Positions 1 through 13,271 of a stretch of DNA of 64,000 bases are shown piece after piece; position 1 is the first letter of the stretch, and each line of letters opens with the position of its first letter. The notes beneath the pieces are model-generated. The model saw only the letters and a program-made list of their open reading frames with translations, did not search any database and was not told where the DNA came from. A program made the translations under genes and the position numbers. The stretch lies in assembly GCA_020746875.1 (NCBI GenBank), contig JAGTJL010000006.1, positions 2,852,001-2,916,000 of the forward strand, given 5' to 3'. The DNA comes from Rhexocercosporidium sp. MPI-PUGE-AT-0058 (taxonomy: Eukaryota; Ascomycota; Leotiomycetes; Helotiales).

Positions 1-1614
1 ATATAAATAATAGTTTCGTATATATTAAGTAATATTTTTTATTATATTTATTTAATAATATTTTAAATATAAAAGCTTATACGTTTTAAACTTTTTTAAT
101 TAAGTTTATTTATAATATATTAATATTAAAAACTATTGGTTTTTCGACGTATAATAAATTTTTTTTAAAAAAAAAATTTAATTATTTACTTTTAATTTAT
201 TTTCGAAATATTTAAAAAAGAATTTTTATTTTTATTTTTATATATAATTTTTTTTAAAAAAATATTTTGAATTTATTATTAAAAACCTTTTTGTTTTTAA
301 TTAGTATTAAGTTTATTTTATTTAATTTCACGCTAAGGTTATAAAAACTTAAAACTTATTTAATTTTAAATAAAAAATCTTTTATATAATATTAACTTTT
401 AATTTCGGTTTTTTTTTTATAAAGTCGATATATAATAATAAAATAATAAAATAGCAAAGCTTTCGCTTATTTAGCTTTTCGACTTATAAGCTTTTTAGTT
501 ATTATAAAATATTTTAATATTTATTTAATTTTTTTGTAATTTAAAGCGCTATTATTTTAAAAAGCTTATAATAATTAGTATTTTTTTAATAAATTTTATA
601 ATTATATTTTATAAAAATTATTATTTTCGAAAAATAAATTATAAATTTTTTATTTTTTTATTTAAATATATTAATAAAAAATTTCGCGGACGCCCAGAAA
701 TTAAATCCGCTATTTTCGCTATTTTCGCTAAAAGGCCGCCTTTAACGCTTAAAGCCGCCTTTTTAAATTTTAATTAGTCGTTAATATTAAAAGCGCCAGT
801 ATATTTTAATAAACCTTAAACTTAATTAAGTAATTTTTTATAAATATAATTTAAACGTTAAAATATTATAAATTAAAAAAATTATTTTAGCGTTTTTTAA
901 TTAACCGAATCTAGTTAGATTAGCGTTAATTTTAAGTTTCGCTTATATTTCGTCGAGCACGTCTTAAAAACTAATCTCGCTAAAGCTCTTACGTTATAAA
1001 TATTTAAGTTAAAAAAATTATAATAAGAAAATCGTTTGTTTTAAGTAAATTATATACGCACGCCAGCCGGCCTTAGCCTTAATCGGGCGTTATAAGAAGC
1101 ATATTTATTATTATTATATTATAATTATTATTAATATATTATTAGTATATTATTATTATTAGTAATACTTTTATAAACTTTATTAATATATTAAATAAAA
1201 TAAAATAATAAAGCCTTACTTTTAAAAGTAAGGTTATAATACACTAGTTTATTTCGGCGCTTTTTACGCTTTCGGCGCGCTTTTAATTTATTATAATAAG
1301 AAACTGTCCTTAAAATTTTCGATATATAACTTTGGCTTTAAAAGCGCTATTCTGGCGCTTTTAGCGCCGTTGACGGACGTCCGCTTCTCGATTTTTTTGC
1401 AAATATATAATTGAAATATTACTCCAGCAATTATATTATTTAAAGTATTAATCTAAATTATAATAATATAAAATTATTATTAATATTAAATATATTTTTA
1501 GTTTTTTGAATATATTTTAATAATTTTTATTAAAATTAAATAAAACGTTTAAATAAATAAATCGGAATATAAATTTATTACGTATTTTTATAATTTCGAA
1601 TAAAACGTTAATAA
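1..1614. other. RIP-degraded AT-rich DNA, no gene seen
   Basis: Very AT-rich sequence with abundant TTAA, TATA and residual CpG (cgcta, tcgaa) but few CpA or TpG, the pattern left by RIP on repeats. I see no reading frame, RNA gene or intact mobile element. It is probably decayed transposon sequence of unknown family. Confidence 0.7.
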
Positions 1615-1975
1615 TGAAAAGAAGAGATTTAATATAAATAATAATTCTTAATTCTAGGGGAAACTGCGTTTAAATAACTACTTTAGAAGTACTCGCAAGC
1701 TTAGCTTAATTAGGCTATAGTAGCCGCGACTAGGCCAGCTAGCTTTAGCCAAGCTAGCTAAGCCGGTATATGAAGCTTCCGGTAGTATTAAAGTTTAGCT
1801 CGGTTATAGGCTTTAGCTACGCTGAAACTTGCTCAGTTACGACTGTTTCTAGGCTTTGTATTCGTTTAATATGCTTTATAAATGTTTTAATATACGAGCT
1901 TATTATACGAGCTTTCGTTTATTTATACGAGCCTCTTGTTAAGCGAGTTTAGCCGAGGCTTAATATAATCTTATA
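1615..1975 (-). mobile_element. Solo LTR, family S, minus orientation
   Basis: On the minus strand this 361-bp unit starts TATAAGATTATAT (TG decayed to TA) and ends CTCTTCTTTTCA. It is flanked by a perfect 5-bp target duplication aataa (1,610-1,614 and 1,976-1,980). It matches the solo LTR at 63,558-63,960 in inverted orientation: both share a stretch around aagcctcggctaaactcgc near the start, a tagttat...gtttcccc block, and the terminal aaatctcttcttttca with C-to-T differences. No internal region or partner LTR lies nearby, so it is a recombined solo LTR. The 60-codon open frame at 1,770 inside it is incidental. Confidence 0.8.
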
Positions 1976-1980
1976 AATAA

Positions 1981-2613
1981 AAGTTTCAAAATTATAAAAA
2001 TAATTGCATACTTTTTATAATAATTAATACTTTTTAATTTTCAATTATTTAAACTTTTCTTAAATTAATAAAATTTTATTAATTAAAATAATAAAGCTTA
2101 AAAACTTGGTTTGTAAAACTTTAAGTTTTTACTTTTTAATATTCGCTTATAAGCCGATATTTTTTAATATATTATTCGAAAAATAAAAATATTATTAAAA
2201 TATATCGTATAAAATTTGTTTACGTAATTAAATAAAACCTTATATTTATATATATTATACGAAATTCGAAAAGTTATTAATTTTTCGAAATCCTAGTTTA
2301 ATTTAATTTAATAAAAAGCTTAATATATATTAATTATTTTGCTTATTTTTGCCAAAATATCGTTTATTAATAATAATAAAAAATAGGTTTTGCGAATTAT
2401 AGCCTTTACTTTTAATAATTAATATAAAAGCGTAATTTTTTATTTGCTTTTTTAATAAATAAAACAAAAGCATTAAATAAAAGTTAATTTTCTTTTAAAA
2501 TTATTTAAAATATTTTAGTATATAAGTTATTATTTTATATAATATATATTTTAAATCGTAATAATTATAATATTCAAACTCTTTTCTATAATTTAATACT
2601 TTAATGTAATATT
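1981..2613. other. RIP-degraded AT-rich spacer
   Basis: AT-rich DNA between the solo LTR and the left LTR of the first gypsy element. I see no gene, RNA or terminal repeat in it. Confidence 0.6.
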
Positions 2614-2875
2614 TAACTTTTTATTAAATAGAATTCACGGTAGGCAAAGCTTCGTAGAAGTTCAGGGTAAATTATATTTAAAGAATTAATCTCTAGCCTT
2701 TAAAGAAGTCCAAAAGAGAAGCGTATATATAAAAGAGATTACTTATAAAGGAAAGCAAAAGCCGGCGTAATTAAAAATATAAGCGAGATTAATTCTATTA
2801 ATATTATAAAAGCTTCGGCTCTCTTATATTATAAGTCCGATTTTATATAAACAAAATAAATAAGTATATATATAA
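2614..2875 (-). repeat. 3' LTR of first gypsy element
   Basis: This 262-bp repeat aligns along its length with 11,071-11,330. Shared blocks include ttcacggta, tctctagcctt, gaagtccaaaagagaagcg and gccggcgtaatta. It is more AT-rich than its partner, with CA-to-TA and TG-to-TA changes. Because coding is on the minus strand, this left copy is the 3' LTR. Confidence 0.85.
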
Positions 2876-5800
2876 TAATTATTCCTTCTCTTAATAATAA
2901 CGTCCGCGATATTACTGCTTTAATTAATAATATATTAATACGCTTTCGCGTCGCTTAAAGCGAGGACTAAGCCGCGGTAAGTCGGATAACCGTATTCCGG
3001 TTAATAAGTTTAGTTAATTAAATTAATACGGTTATTTAAATTATTACGCTAAGTATATAATATTATACCGCGATTAGTCCGTCGGACGTCGTTCAATTAC
3101 TTTATAAGCTATTTCGTATAATATATTAATATTCTTAGCTTAATAAATAAAGATAGTTTTATAAAATAACAGAAGATATTTATTTTAATTATAGGACTTT
3201 TACGTATATAAATAAGAATTCTTATATTTATATTCGAGTATTATAATTATTATTATTATTAAAAAATTATCTTCGGTCGGCGAAATAATAGGCAGGTTGC
3301 GCGCTAATAGCGTATTCGCGTTTATTTACTAAATGAATAAAATACAAATAATGTAAATATAATAATAAAATTACGTAGTAATTACGACTTTGCTACTCCG
3401 CCGAGACGTATATATAAATAACTTCTTCGTCGCGCTAATAATAACCTTTTCTCTTTAGCTTATTTATATATAATACTCGTACTTATACGTCGCTATTTTC
3501 CCGTTTCTTTCTTTTTTTTCTTTTTTAATTAATTATTAACTTTATTATTATATCTTTTAGATAACGTCTTAAGTTTATCGCATTTAATAACCTTACGAAC
3601 TAACTTCGTAAAAGTTCTTATAATTAATACTTTAAAGCTATACTAATCGACTTCTTCTTCCGTTATATTAATAAAAAAGGCAAAAAGAATTGCAACCGCT
3701 ACTCCGAGTAAAAGTCTGTTTATATTATCGTACGTACTTATATTTATAAAGTTTATTAATAATATAATATTAAACGCATTAAAAATAAACCGTATATTAA
3801 TTATAAAATAAATAATTCTCTTATTTTTTTTATAAAAAATATCCGTATTATAAAGAACTTTACCTTCGATTTCGAAGACTAGCTGCGCGAGAATAATTAA
3901 TATAATACTAGCGTCGCCCTTAAGGATTATAACTTCACGCTTCTTACGGGAGTTTAGAGCTTCGTTATTTAGCTCGAGAAGTACCGTATAACCGATTCTT
4001 TGTCGCGCGTATCTTTTAAGCCCAATAAGAAAAATACTAATTAAATCTCTTTTTTTATTAATACTTTTCTTATAAGTTATATATTTTTCTTTTAAAATAT
4101 TATTAATATATTAATAAAATAAAAGAGTTCGAGAAGTTTTATAAAAATATAATACGCTTAATCGGCAATATATTTAAGTTTAAGAAGGCTTATATTATTA
4201 CTTTTGCTTCCGAGTCCGACTAGATCACGCACCATTTAATAAAGGAATTAATAATTAAGATTTAATTATACCGCGAAGTTATAATAACTATTATAAGTAT
4301 TCCGTACCCGTTTTATTACTAATATATATTAATATTATATTAAAGCAATATTACATCGAACGAGACTATTAGAGCTATTTCAGGAGATATTTTGTAATTC
4401 TTTAACGCTTAATAAATATTACGATACGGGTTTAAGTTTAGCGTTAAAAAGTTTAAGATTTTCGAATAATTCAATTTATAAAATAAATATTTTATACTTT
4501 AAGTACTTGCGATAGAATTACGCTATTATTTTATAGTTAAAATAAAATCTCGTTGCTTTTTAAATTATAATTTAAATATATTTTATAAGTTTATTTTTTT
4601 TTTAAATACAGTATTATACTTACGCCGGCGCTGCTTTTAAAGCTTTAATAAAACCTTTAAAACCTTTATAAGAAAATATAAGGAAAAAGTATTTTTATTT
4701 ATAATCGGCGGTGTTTTCTTAGCTTCCCGATTTTTTATAGTTTTCCGGCCTTTTCGTAAGTTACGCGAAAGTTTTATATTTCTTTATATTCAGTATTTGA
4801 CTTTCTAATTTATAATTCTTATTATATATATTAAGAGTTTCTTTAATATTCTCGAGATTTAAGTATATTAAGAGTTAAGTATTATAATCTTTTAGGAAAT
4901 CTTTTTATTTAATTAAATATTTCTTAATTTTACTTCTTGTATTTTATTTATAATTAAGAATGCTTTTAACTTCTTATTCTTAAAGATTATTTTCTTCGCT
5001 TAGCTCCGGAAGCTCACCGAGTAGGTAATTATTTAGTTACTTACTAGCTTATATTATATATTCCTTTAATAAAAATATATAAAATATTAAGTAAAGCTTT
5101 TTATATAAGCTTAGCAGTTTTGGAATATATATTGCATTACTTACGTACTTAATAAGCCGATATATTTTAGCGATAGCTTTTTAATTTTTAATCGAATATT
5201 CTTAATATTAAATATTATTTATTATTTTAATTAAAAATATTTATTCAAATGTTAAGCGTTATAATAGCTTTTCCGATTTTATTACGCATAATCTTAAACT
5301 TTCGTAAGTTCAGCTTATTAATTATTTAATAATTTAATTCTATCTCAGGCAGCTAATACTTCTTTTTCTTGAATATTATTCTTAAGGTTTTATAATATTA
5401 CCGGCTTATAGCTATAGTAGACTTAAAATAGAAATATTTAAAGCGTTTAATAAAAGGAATTATTATAAGTAAATTCAGCAAAAGCTAGTTTCTTTATTTA
5501 ATTTTTCTATAATATTCCGCAGAAAGCGCAGAAATATATTTTTAGATTTTGATTTTGCTTTTTATTTATGTATTTAAAAAATAATATATAAAGCTTAGTT
5601 TTTATTTAATATATATATAAAAATAAAGAATAAACCAGAATTTATTAATAAATATCGTACTTTTATTAAATACAATACTTTAAAGTACGCTAAAAAGAGA
5701 AAATACTTTCTTAAATAATAGTTCTATAAGTTCGGGAATATTAATTGTTTTATAATATATTAAGTATTAAGCTATCTTCGAATACGGGTTAATAACTATT

Positions 5801-8800
5801 AATATATAATTAAGATTTAAGCTATTAAATAAGTCTTTATAAAGCGGTAATTTTATAATGAAATTTATTAAAATCTCGGACTAAAGCCGCGAAAGCCTCG
5901 GGAGACTTATTAAAAGTTTATATAACGCATATCGTTTTAATTTAATTCTTTAATAAATATTATATTCTTTAATATATATTTTAATATTATCTTTTATTAT
6001 ATCTTAAAAATAAGTTCTGTAAAAGAATTATAAAGTTTTTATAATACGGTAATACCCTATTAATAAGTTATTATAATGAAGTTTTATAATTTTTGTTCTC
6101 AATATTAAATTATTTAAAATATAAATTCTGAAATATTATTAGAAAAGTTCTGATAAATCTAGGTTTTACTTTTGATTTAGCTGAGATTTAAGTTTATTTA
6201 TTATATTTATTATACTTTTGCAGTTTTGATTATTACGTTAAGCGAAAATAATTAAATCCCGCAGCGGCTTCGTTAATAAAGCTAGAACTATTTAACTTTT
6301 AGTTATTACTTTTATTTATAATATTAAAATAAGATATTTATAATTATTAATTCCTGCGATAAGCGGCTAATTTTCGCTCTTTATATATAATAATATCTTT
6401 ATAAATAAAGCTATTATTTTAAATATAATATCCAGAGAATTAAGTTTTATATATTTAACTTCTAGAATTCTTTTCTAAATAACTCGTTCCGGTTTTATTA
6501 GCATTAGGTCCGGCCTTTTATTAATAAGATCTTAAATAATATTAAATAGTTTTTTTAATAATATTTTATAATTCTTATTTAAGAATATTTTAATATTAAT
6601 TCTTCGATTTCGTAAAGTATTTATAAAAGCTCTTTTTAATTTATTTTAAAATATTAGTAACTAAGTAATATCAATAAGGCTTTCAGATTTCCGATAATCT
6701 AGCCTCTTATCAAGTTTATCCGTTAAGTTTGCGGTACTTTTATAATAATAGATTTCAAAATTATAAATAATAAGATATATTACTTATTATACTTATCGAC
6801 TCTCGAAATATTTCGCTATTATAAAATACTTAAAATTATTATAATCCATAAGTATTTTAATAATATATTAACTATCCCTAAAATGATATTTTTATTCCTT
6901 AAAATACTTAATAATAGCTAAAAGCTTTTTATCGTAAGTAATATAATTCCGCTTAATATTAGTTATCTTACGGGATTAATACGTAACAGGTTTTTAATAT
7001 CGCTTAAATTCTTCTTCAGAATTAGCTTACTAAAAGAGAGTATTAATAATTACAAATCTAAAAGTATTAGTTTTAACCCGAATGCTTTTCGTAAGATCGA
7101 AATGCCTTATAAATAATATATTAATAAAAGCTACTTTTAAATTTTTAAAGCTTTTTTTAATTATATTAAAGAATTCAAAGGATTCTTTTTTAATTTTATT
7201 CTTTATATTTTAGAAAGCTTCCGTTAAGCTTATAATTATTTTAAAATATTTTAATATAAATTTACGATAAAAATTCGCAAAGTTTAAAAAAACTTAAATA
7301 TCTTTATAAAATTCCGGCTTTAATTATTCTTAAATCGAATAAATCCGCTTTAAGTCCGCTTAAATACCGATTAATTCGATTTTAAATCCTAAGAAGTCGA
7401 TTTAATTTATTTTAAACTTATACTTATTAAGTTTAATAAAGAGCTTATATTTACGCAATTATTCTATAATAGCTTTAATATACTTACGGTATTTTTTTTT
7501 ATTTTTTATTTTTAAAATAAATTAAGATATTATTAAAATATATAATAATAAAATAATCGATTAATCCTACTAACGCTTTATTAATATACGCTTAAAACGT
7601 AATTAAAGCGTTAAATAACCTAAAAAGTATTATTAAATATTTAAAATATTTATATTTTATACGAAAAGCTATTTTTTATTTATATTCTTTTTTAATTTTA
7701 ATATAATAATATATATGTTTTAAATTTAAAGCCGTAAATATTATAACTCCGCCGAGACGGTTTAACGTCTTATTAATTAAAAGAAAAAAATAGCGATTTT
7801 TAATTATTATTTATTTAACTTTCTATAATCTATATATAAACGTAATCTTTTATCTTTCTTTAATATAAATAATATCGGCGTACTTACAGGACTTTTTAAT
7901 AAACAAATTTATCTTTTTTATAATAAGGCAATAAAGTATTCCTAAAGCGTAATAAGTTATAGTTCGGAAAGGTTATAAAAAGAATTATACGAAAGTAATA
8001 CGTTAATATTAATAATATACTCGAATTCTTTAGGAAGAGTAATTAGCGGATTATCGTCGTATATATTTATTATATTTACAAGTTAATCTTAGAGAAGTAT
8101 TAGCTTAAGAGTTTTTAATTAAATAACTAATACTTACGACAGATTTGCGACGCCGGTATTAAAACGAATATCCTACGATTGCTTCAAATACTTACACGAT
8201 TTTAAATTCTTTAAATAATTATAATTAAATTAAGATATAATTATAATATAAAGTATTATTTTAAAGTCGGTATTAAAAATATTAATAAACTCCTTTACTA
8301 TTATAATTTAGATTTCGTCTTAAGTTAAAGCGTAAGTTTATTTCTTAAGTTTTTAATTATAATACCCGGCGCTCTTATATTTAAGGAATTCTATTTTTAA
8401 AATTATATTATATTTTAAATTTTTATAATTATAAAATCTTTCTAGAAAGGTTCTCGAGATTCTACGGTCGTCTTATATAATTATATATAAGTTATAAGCG
8501 TTAATTACCCGGAATTAATACTTATTAAAAGTCATAAACTTTTAATTATAATTAAATAAAAGAAAAAACTTTTATAATTTAATTTTATATTTATTAAATA
8601 AATTATAATTTAAGCTATTATTTATTAAATTATTAAATAACGCATTCGTACTTATCTTATGTTACTTTAATCTTATAGAAATATACAAGCGTTTAAGAAT
8701 ATCTCTTAAGCCTTCGACGCTTAAGACTTAATATTACTTTTTTCCGCATTCTTTCCGGTATTAAACGGCTTTTATTCCTTAACGCGTATAATAATATATA

Positions 8801-9615
8801 TCTTCTTTTTATTTAAAAAAAAAATTCTTTATTACGTTATAACGCTCTTTAAGTTTAAGCTTTTAAAGATTATTTTGCGCTTATTATATAAATTTAAAAT
8901 AATTATAATCTTTAAATTAATAACTTTCTTACTTATAAAAACGGCAAGATATAGTATTCTTAATAAAGTTCTTTTTCTTATTGTTTTTACTTTTATTAAA
9001 AGGTCGGAAACTAAAAGCTAAAAAAGCGCTATTAAATGCGCGCTTCTTATTATTACTTTTAAAATATTCTTTACGGCTTCTCTTACGAGATCTACTATTT
9101 CTAAGATTATTATTACCTTATCCGCCTCCGCTTCCGTTATACTCAGCTTTTAGTGCATTAGAAAATACTTTTTAAATTCTTTTAATAAAAGACTTAATAT
9201 TATTAGCTAGTTTTTTCTATTATTAATAAATATTAAGAAGGTTTATAAAAGCGTAAGAATTAATTTATTATGCCGTCGGTGCATACGTGATTACTTTACG
9301 AAAGTTAATAATAATATTATTATTAAACATCCGAGTATTACAGTCTGTAATAAGTATAATAAACCGTCGGTATATCGCTTAAATAAACTCACCCGGTTAC
9401 TAGCGGAACCGCTTAATATTTTTAATAACCTTAGCACTTCGAGTTTCTTTAAAAGTATAAAGCTTTTTTAAGAAGTCGATAAACAAGTTCTATATTAGCA
9501 GGATACTTTCGAGTTTAGTTATAATTTACTTCGTATTATTTTAATAAGTTAATAAGTCGCCTTTTATATTTACAGCTGAGACGCGTATTCGATTCGCATG
9601 CGTATTATAACTATA

Positions 9616-10107
9616 CAGTATGAGCAAAAATAATCACGTTAATCGACTAATAATCAGATTAATTGATTAGATTAGATTAGAATTAGATTAATTAATTTAA
9701 ATTAATCTAGATTAATCTGATTAATATATAACTTATAAAAATACTCATTTAATTGATAAAATGCTGTTTATTTACTTATAAATATTATTAATGTATTATA
9801 TTAATAAACTAATAATCATATATTATATAAACAATAAATAACTTAAAGATCGATTTTACTTCGCTTAAATTAGCCAAGTCTCTAAAGCTTTAATTGACTT
9901 TATTTTGAGTATATACTAAGCCTTATTCGGACTAGTCCTAAGAGTTTAAGCCTAATTAGGATGCGGCTCTTGTATTAATTATATTAATCGATTAACGCTT
10001 GATTAATTTGATTAGATTAGATTAGAATTAGATTAATCTAAATTTTTCTTGATTAGAATTAGATTAACAGCCATTAATTTAATCTAATCTAATCATTTTT
10101 TACACTG
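9616..10107. mobile_element. hAT-type MITE (492 bp)
   Basis: Non-autonomous DNA element with imperfect terminal inverted repeats (CAGTATGAGCAAAAATAATCA at the left, CAGTGTAAAAAATGATTAG on the opposite strand at the right). It is flanked by a perfect 8-bp target duplication taactata (9,608-9,615 and 10,108-10,115). An 8-bp duplication with CAGTG-like ends is the hAT signature. The interior repeats gattagattagaattagatt near both ends and encodes nothing. It keeps many CA and TG dinucleotides although the surrounding gypsy gag is RIP-mutated, so it probably inserted later. Confidence 0.85.
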
Positions 10108-11070
10108 TAACTATATAAGCGAGCTTTAAAGATCTCTTCTTAAGCATTTTTCTAATTTCGCAAGCTTTCGAAACTCTTTTCCTTATATTTTTTAAGAATT
10201 ATAATCGTAAGGCATTTCTCACGGTCGCGCTTATCTTTCGCTTAGGCCGTAATATATTTTAATAAAATATAAGCGTCTAGATTTAAATATATTAATAATA
10301 TTATTTTAAATTTATAAGCTACGTAATTTGCCGTAAGTAATACAGTTATTTCCCGAGAATATCCCGGGGCCGATAAAATCCCAGGCCAAGCAAGTTAGCT
10401 TCTAATCTTAAATTAAAGTTACGCTTTATTGTCTCTTATTAAAGTAGTAATAATAAAATCTAATATTATATTACGGGTTTATTAAAAGCTTTTTTCAACC
10501 GTATATTATTTATTTATTACGTTTATATAAGCGACGGAGATTGCCTAAAAGCGGCGAAATTTAGCAAAACTATTCTTATAATAAGTGAGCCGCGTCTTCG
10601 CACAAGTATCCTTAACCTTAAACTTAATTAATAAGCGTATATACTCTTCGAGCTCGCGCTGCTTTTAAGCGATCTATTCTTCAGTAAGTATACTTAAAGC
10701 CGCAAGATTAATATTAATATTAAAAATAAAAAACATTATATTATCCGTTATATAATCGGATATATTTAAATTATTTCAGTTTAAGTTATAATTTTACTTT
10801 TTTTTTCACGAGTATAAATAAGCTAATTATAAGTATAAGAAGATTCCTTATTACTATTATCGCGAGTGCTTTAAAGCAGTTTATTATTAAAAGCACTTTT
10901 GCTTTTAATATTATAAAAGAAATCTATAGATTTTATAATCTTATAAAGAATATTACGAGTAGTACCGCCGAAGCGAGTATTACCCGCAAGTCTAGCGATA
11001 CTAAATATATTTACTTAATAAAAAACCGTTCTTTTATCTTTTATATTACTTTTTTATAAAATAAAAAAAT

Positions 11071-11330
11071 TGACTTATTAAATAAAGTTCACGGTAAATA
11101 AAGCTTTATAAAGGTTTAAAGTAAATTATATTGAAAAAATTAATCTCTAGCCTTCGAAGAAGTCCAAAAGAGAAGCGTATATATAAAAAGAATTACTTAT
11201 AAAAGGAAGTAAAACGCCGGCGTAATTAGAAATACAAGCGGAACTAATTCTATTAATGCCGTAAAAGCCTCGGCTCTCTTATACTACGGGTCCGATTCTA
11301 TACAGATAGAATGAATAAGCGTACACATCA
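11071..11330 (-). repeat. 5' LTR of first gypsy element
   Basis: A 260-bp partner of 2,614-2,875. On the plus strand it begins TGACTTATTAAATA and ends GTACACATCA, giving canonical TG...CA ends. It keeps more CA/TG than the left copy, so the two LTRs were mutated to different degrees. Confidence 0.85.
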
Positions 11331-12180
11331 TACTTTTTAATATATTTTAACGTTTTGTTTTATACAAAATTTTGTAAATTCGATTTATATTTTTAATTTT
11401 TCGAATTTCGTTTTGTTTTTTAAATATATAAATTAAAATATTAAACGGTATATTAAATTTATACTTAAAGTCGGAAATACTATTATTTAATTCCGCTTTT
11501 GCTTTTATATTAAAATTAATATTGTCATTTTTATATAATAGCTATTTATAATTTAAAACATAATTTGCCACTTTTTTTTGTTTATTTAATTTAAATAAAA
11601 AGTTTTTAATATTAATATTTTTTTAATAATGTTTTTAAAAAGCGTTTAATAATAATTGCTTTTTAGTATTCCGAAGCTTTTTAAATAATAATAGCAATTT
11701 TTTTTTAAGTTTTTAGGCCAAATAAGGCATCGGCTTTTGCTAATTAATTTTGGTTATAAGCAATATTTTGTTAATAAGTAAATTAAACGCGATTTCTTTT
11801 TTTTTTAAAAAAAAAACGGTTATAACTTTAATTTAATTGCTTTCAAAAAATTATATATAAAAGGTTATTTTAATAAATCAAAAGTAAATAAATATATAAA
11901 TAATAAAAAAGTATCGTAAAATAGTTTGATTATAAAATAAACAAATATAATATATCGCGTCGCGTTTTTTTTTCGTATTTAAAATATTATTAAACTTTTT
12001 TAAATAAAAATAGTTAAGCTTTAATATTATATAATAGCTTAGTAATTTTATATATAAGTACGCAAAAAATCGAAAGTAATTAAAGCCTTATTTATTAACG
12101 GGATTATATTTATAAAATACTAAAGCTAAGAAAAAAAAGGGTTGTAAAAATAAAGCTTTTAAGTACTTAGTCTTTTCTAC
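11331..12180. other. RIP-degraded AT-rich spacer
   Basis: AT-rich DNA with poly-T and poly-A runs downstream of the gypsy element. No gene, LTR or inverted repeat was recognised. Confidence 0.6.
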
Positions 12181-12520
12181 TGGCCTACCGATCAGGTCAT
12201 GTAACAGTTTGTATTATTTGCTTATAAAGTCACGAGGTTCGGGTCTCGCGCTAGTATATTTAAACTTCTAAGCTTTACTCAAACTTGCCTCGAAACCTGC
12301 TTTCTAAACCTGCCTCGCTTATATAAACCTGCTTAGGTGGATTTGCTAAATCTGCCTCCAAGGAAATCGGCCTAGTGACAGTGAATCTTGATCGGTACTG
12401 TCACACCCTCGGCTTTCAGTTTTAATAACCGAGGTATTTTGGAACTTTCTACGCGTTTTATTTTACTATATGAACCGACAACCAGACCCAGAGCAGCCTA
12501 CACGGCAATTTACACGTGAT
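12181..12520. other. Low-RIP unclassified patch with inverted repeat
   Basis: About 340 bp of near-normal composition between AT-rich blocks. It holds an 8-bp inverted repeat gtgacagt...actgtcac (about 12,375-12,404) and a repeated cctgc/cctcg word set (cctcgaaacctgc, aacctgcctcg). A TGTCACACCC string resembles the start of some fungal LTRs, and a gttcgggtc string vaguely resembles a pol III B box. Neither is enough to classify it. Confidence 0.4.
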
Positions 12521-12835
12521 ATATAAATATTTTAATTATAATGTATATCTTTTATTTTTATTATTATATAATTAATATAAAATAAAAATATTTTATTAAT
12601 ATTTTAATATAAACAGAATTTCGTATTAATTAATTAGAAACTAAAATAAAGTAAATAAAAATAAAATAAAAATATAAGATAAAAACGAATTGTAATTTAA
12701 AGTTTATAAATATAAAAGCTATTAAACAAGCTTAAATTATAAAATTAATGAAAAAAAAACCTTAATATATTAATAGATTTTACTAGTATAAGCAATTATA
12801 TAAAATTTCAAGAGTTTTAAAGTTAATAAGATTTA

Positions 12836-13271
12836 AAGTGGATGAGTTGTAACTAAGCGAGGTGGTCGGAAGAAAAGGGTAGCCAGAAGAAGGAGGTAGC
12901 CGGAACAAGGGGGCACGCACTTAATAGAAGTGTACCACGGGCAGGGTCTCGCCTCAAGAACGACTTGCTCGATATAAACTTTAATTGAAAGTTCGTCTTC
13001 GGTCTAATATCTCTTACTGTCGGTAGTCGTACAGAGGAGGCGTATGGCATGATATTCGGTGACTAGTTTCAAATACCTTGTACACAGGGTTCTTAATTTA
13101 TCAAATATCCCGCCCCCTGGTAACACTAAAAAGGAGACATATAAAACCTCCAGCAAAAGTTTAACGTTAAGAAAGACAACCAGATCCACAAGATTATTTA
13201 TTCTCTCTTGAAGTACTCGCCTTTTAGTACATTGTCTGTGAAGTCAGTCCCACCCCGTCGGAAATTTAAAG
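12836..13271 (+). promoter_or_regulatory. Upstream region and likely promoter of the IPT-LOG gene
   Basis: Composition returns to normal at about 12,836. A TATAAAA box lies at 13,140-13,146, about 125 bp before the start codon, the only clear core-promoter element here. The start context aaagATG has A at -3, favourable for fungal initiation. Open frames on the minus strand here are short and resemble nothing known. The promoter is bounded upstream by RIP-type DNA, so nearby heterochromatin could influence expression; that is inference. Confidence 0.5.

Larger units (their letters stand above)
2614..11330 (-). mobile_element. Ty3/gypsy LTR retrotransposon, RIP-killed
   Basis: An 8.7-kb element bounded by two LTRs of about 260 bp in the same orientation, coding on the minus strand. 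Decayed pol motifs read on the minus strand are a reverse transcriptase active-site region (IYFNNILIY, consistent with a YLDDILIY ancestor, about 7,510-7,555) and an RNase H region (YDKKLLAIIKYF, about 6,840-6,930). A degraded zinc-knuckle-like gag tail lies near 8,900-9,170. Stops are TAA/TAG, so nothing is expressed. A 4-bp duplication tatt/tact is possible (2,610-2,613 and 11,331-11,334) if one C-to-T change is allowed. A hAT-type MITE sits inside gag. Confidence 0.85.

Noticed and set aside
1770..1952. 60-codon open frame on the plus strand
   Set aside because: It lies inside a solo LTR with its own target duplication and resembles no protein.
8981..9175. 64-codon Leu-rich frame on the plus strand
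   Set aside because: It is the antisense of the minus-strand gag tail of the first gypsy element.
12225..12260. Possible tRNA or SINE (B-box-like gttcgggtc)
   Set aside because: No cloverleaf can be folded by eye, the B box departs from consensus, and there is no clear A box at the right spacing.
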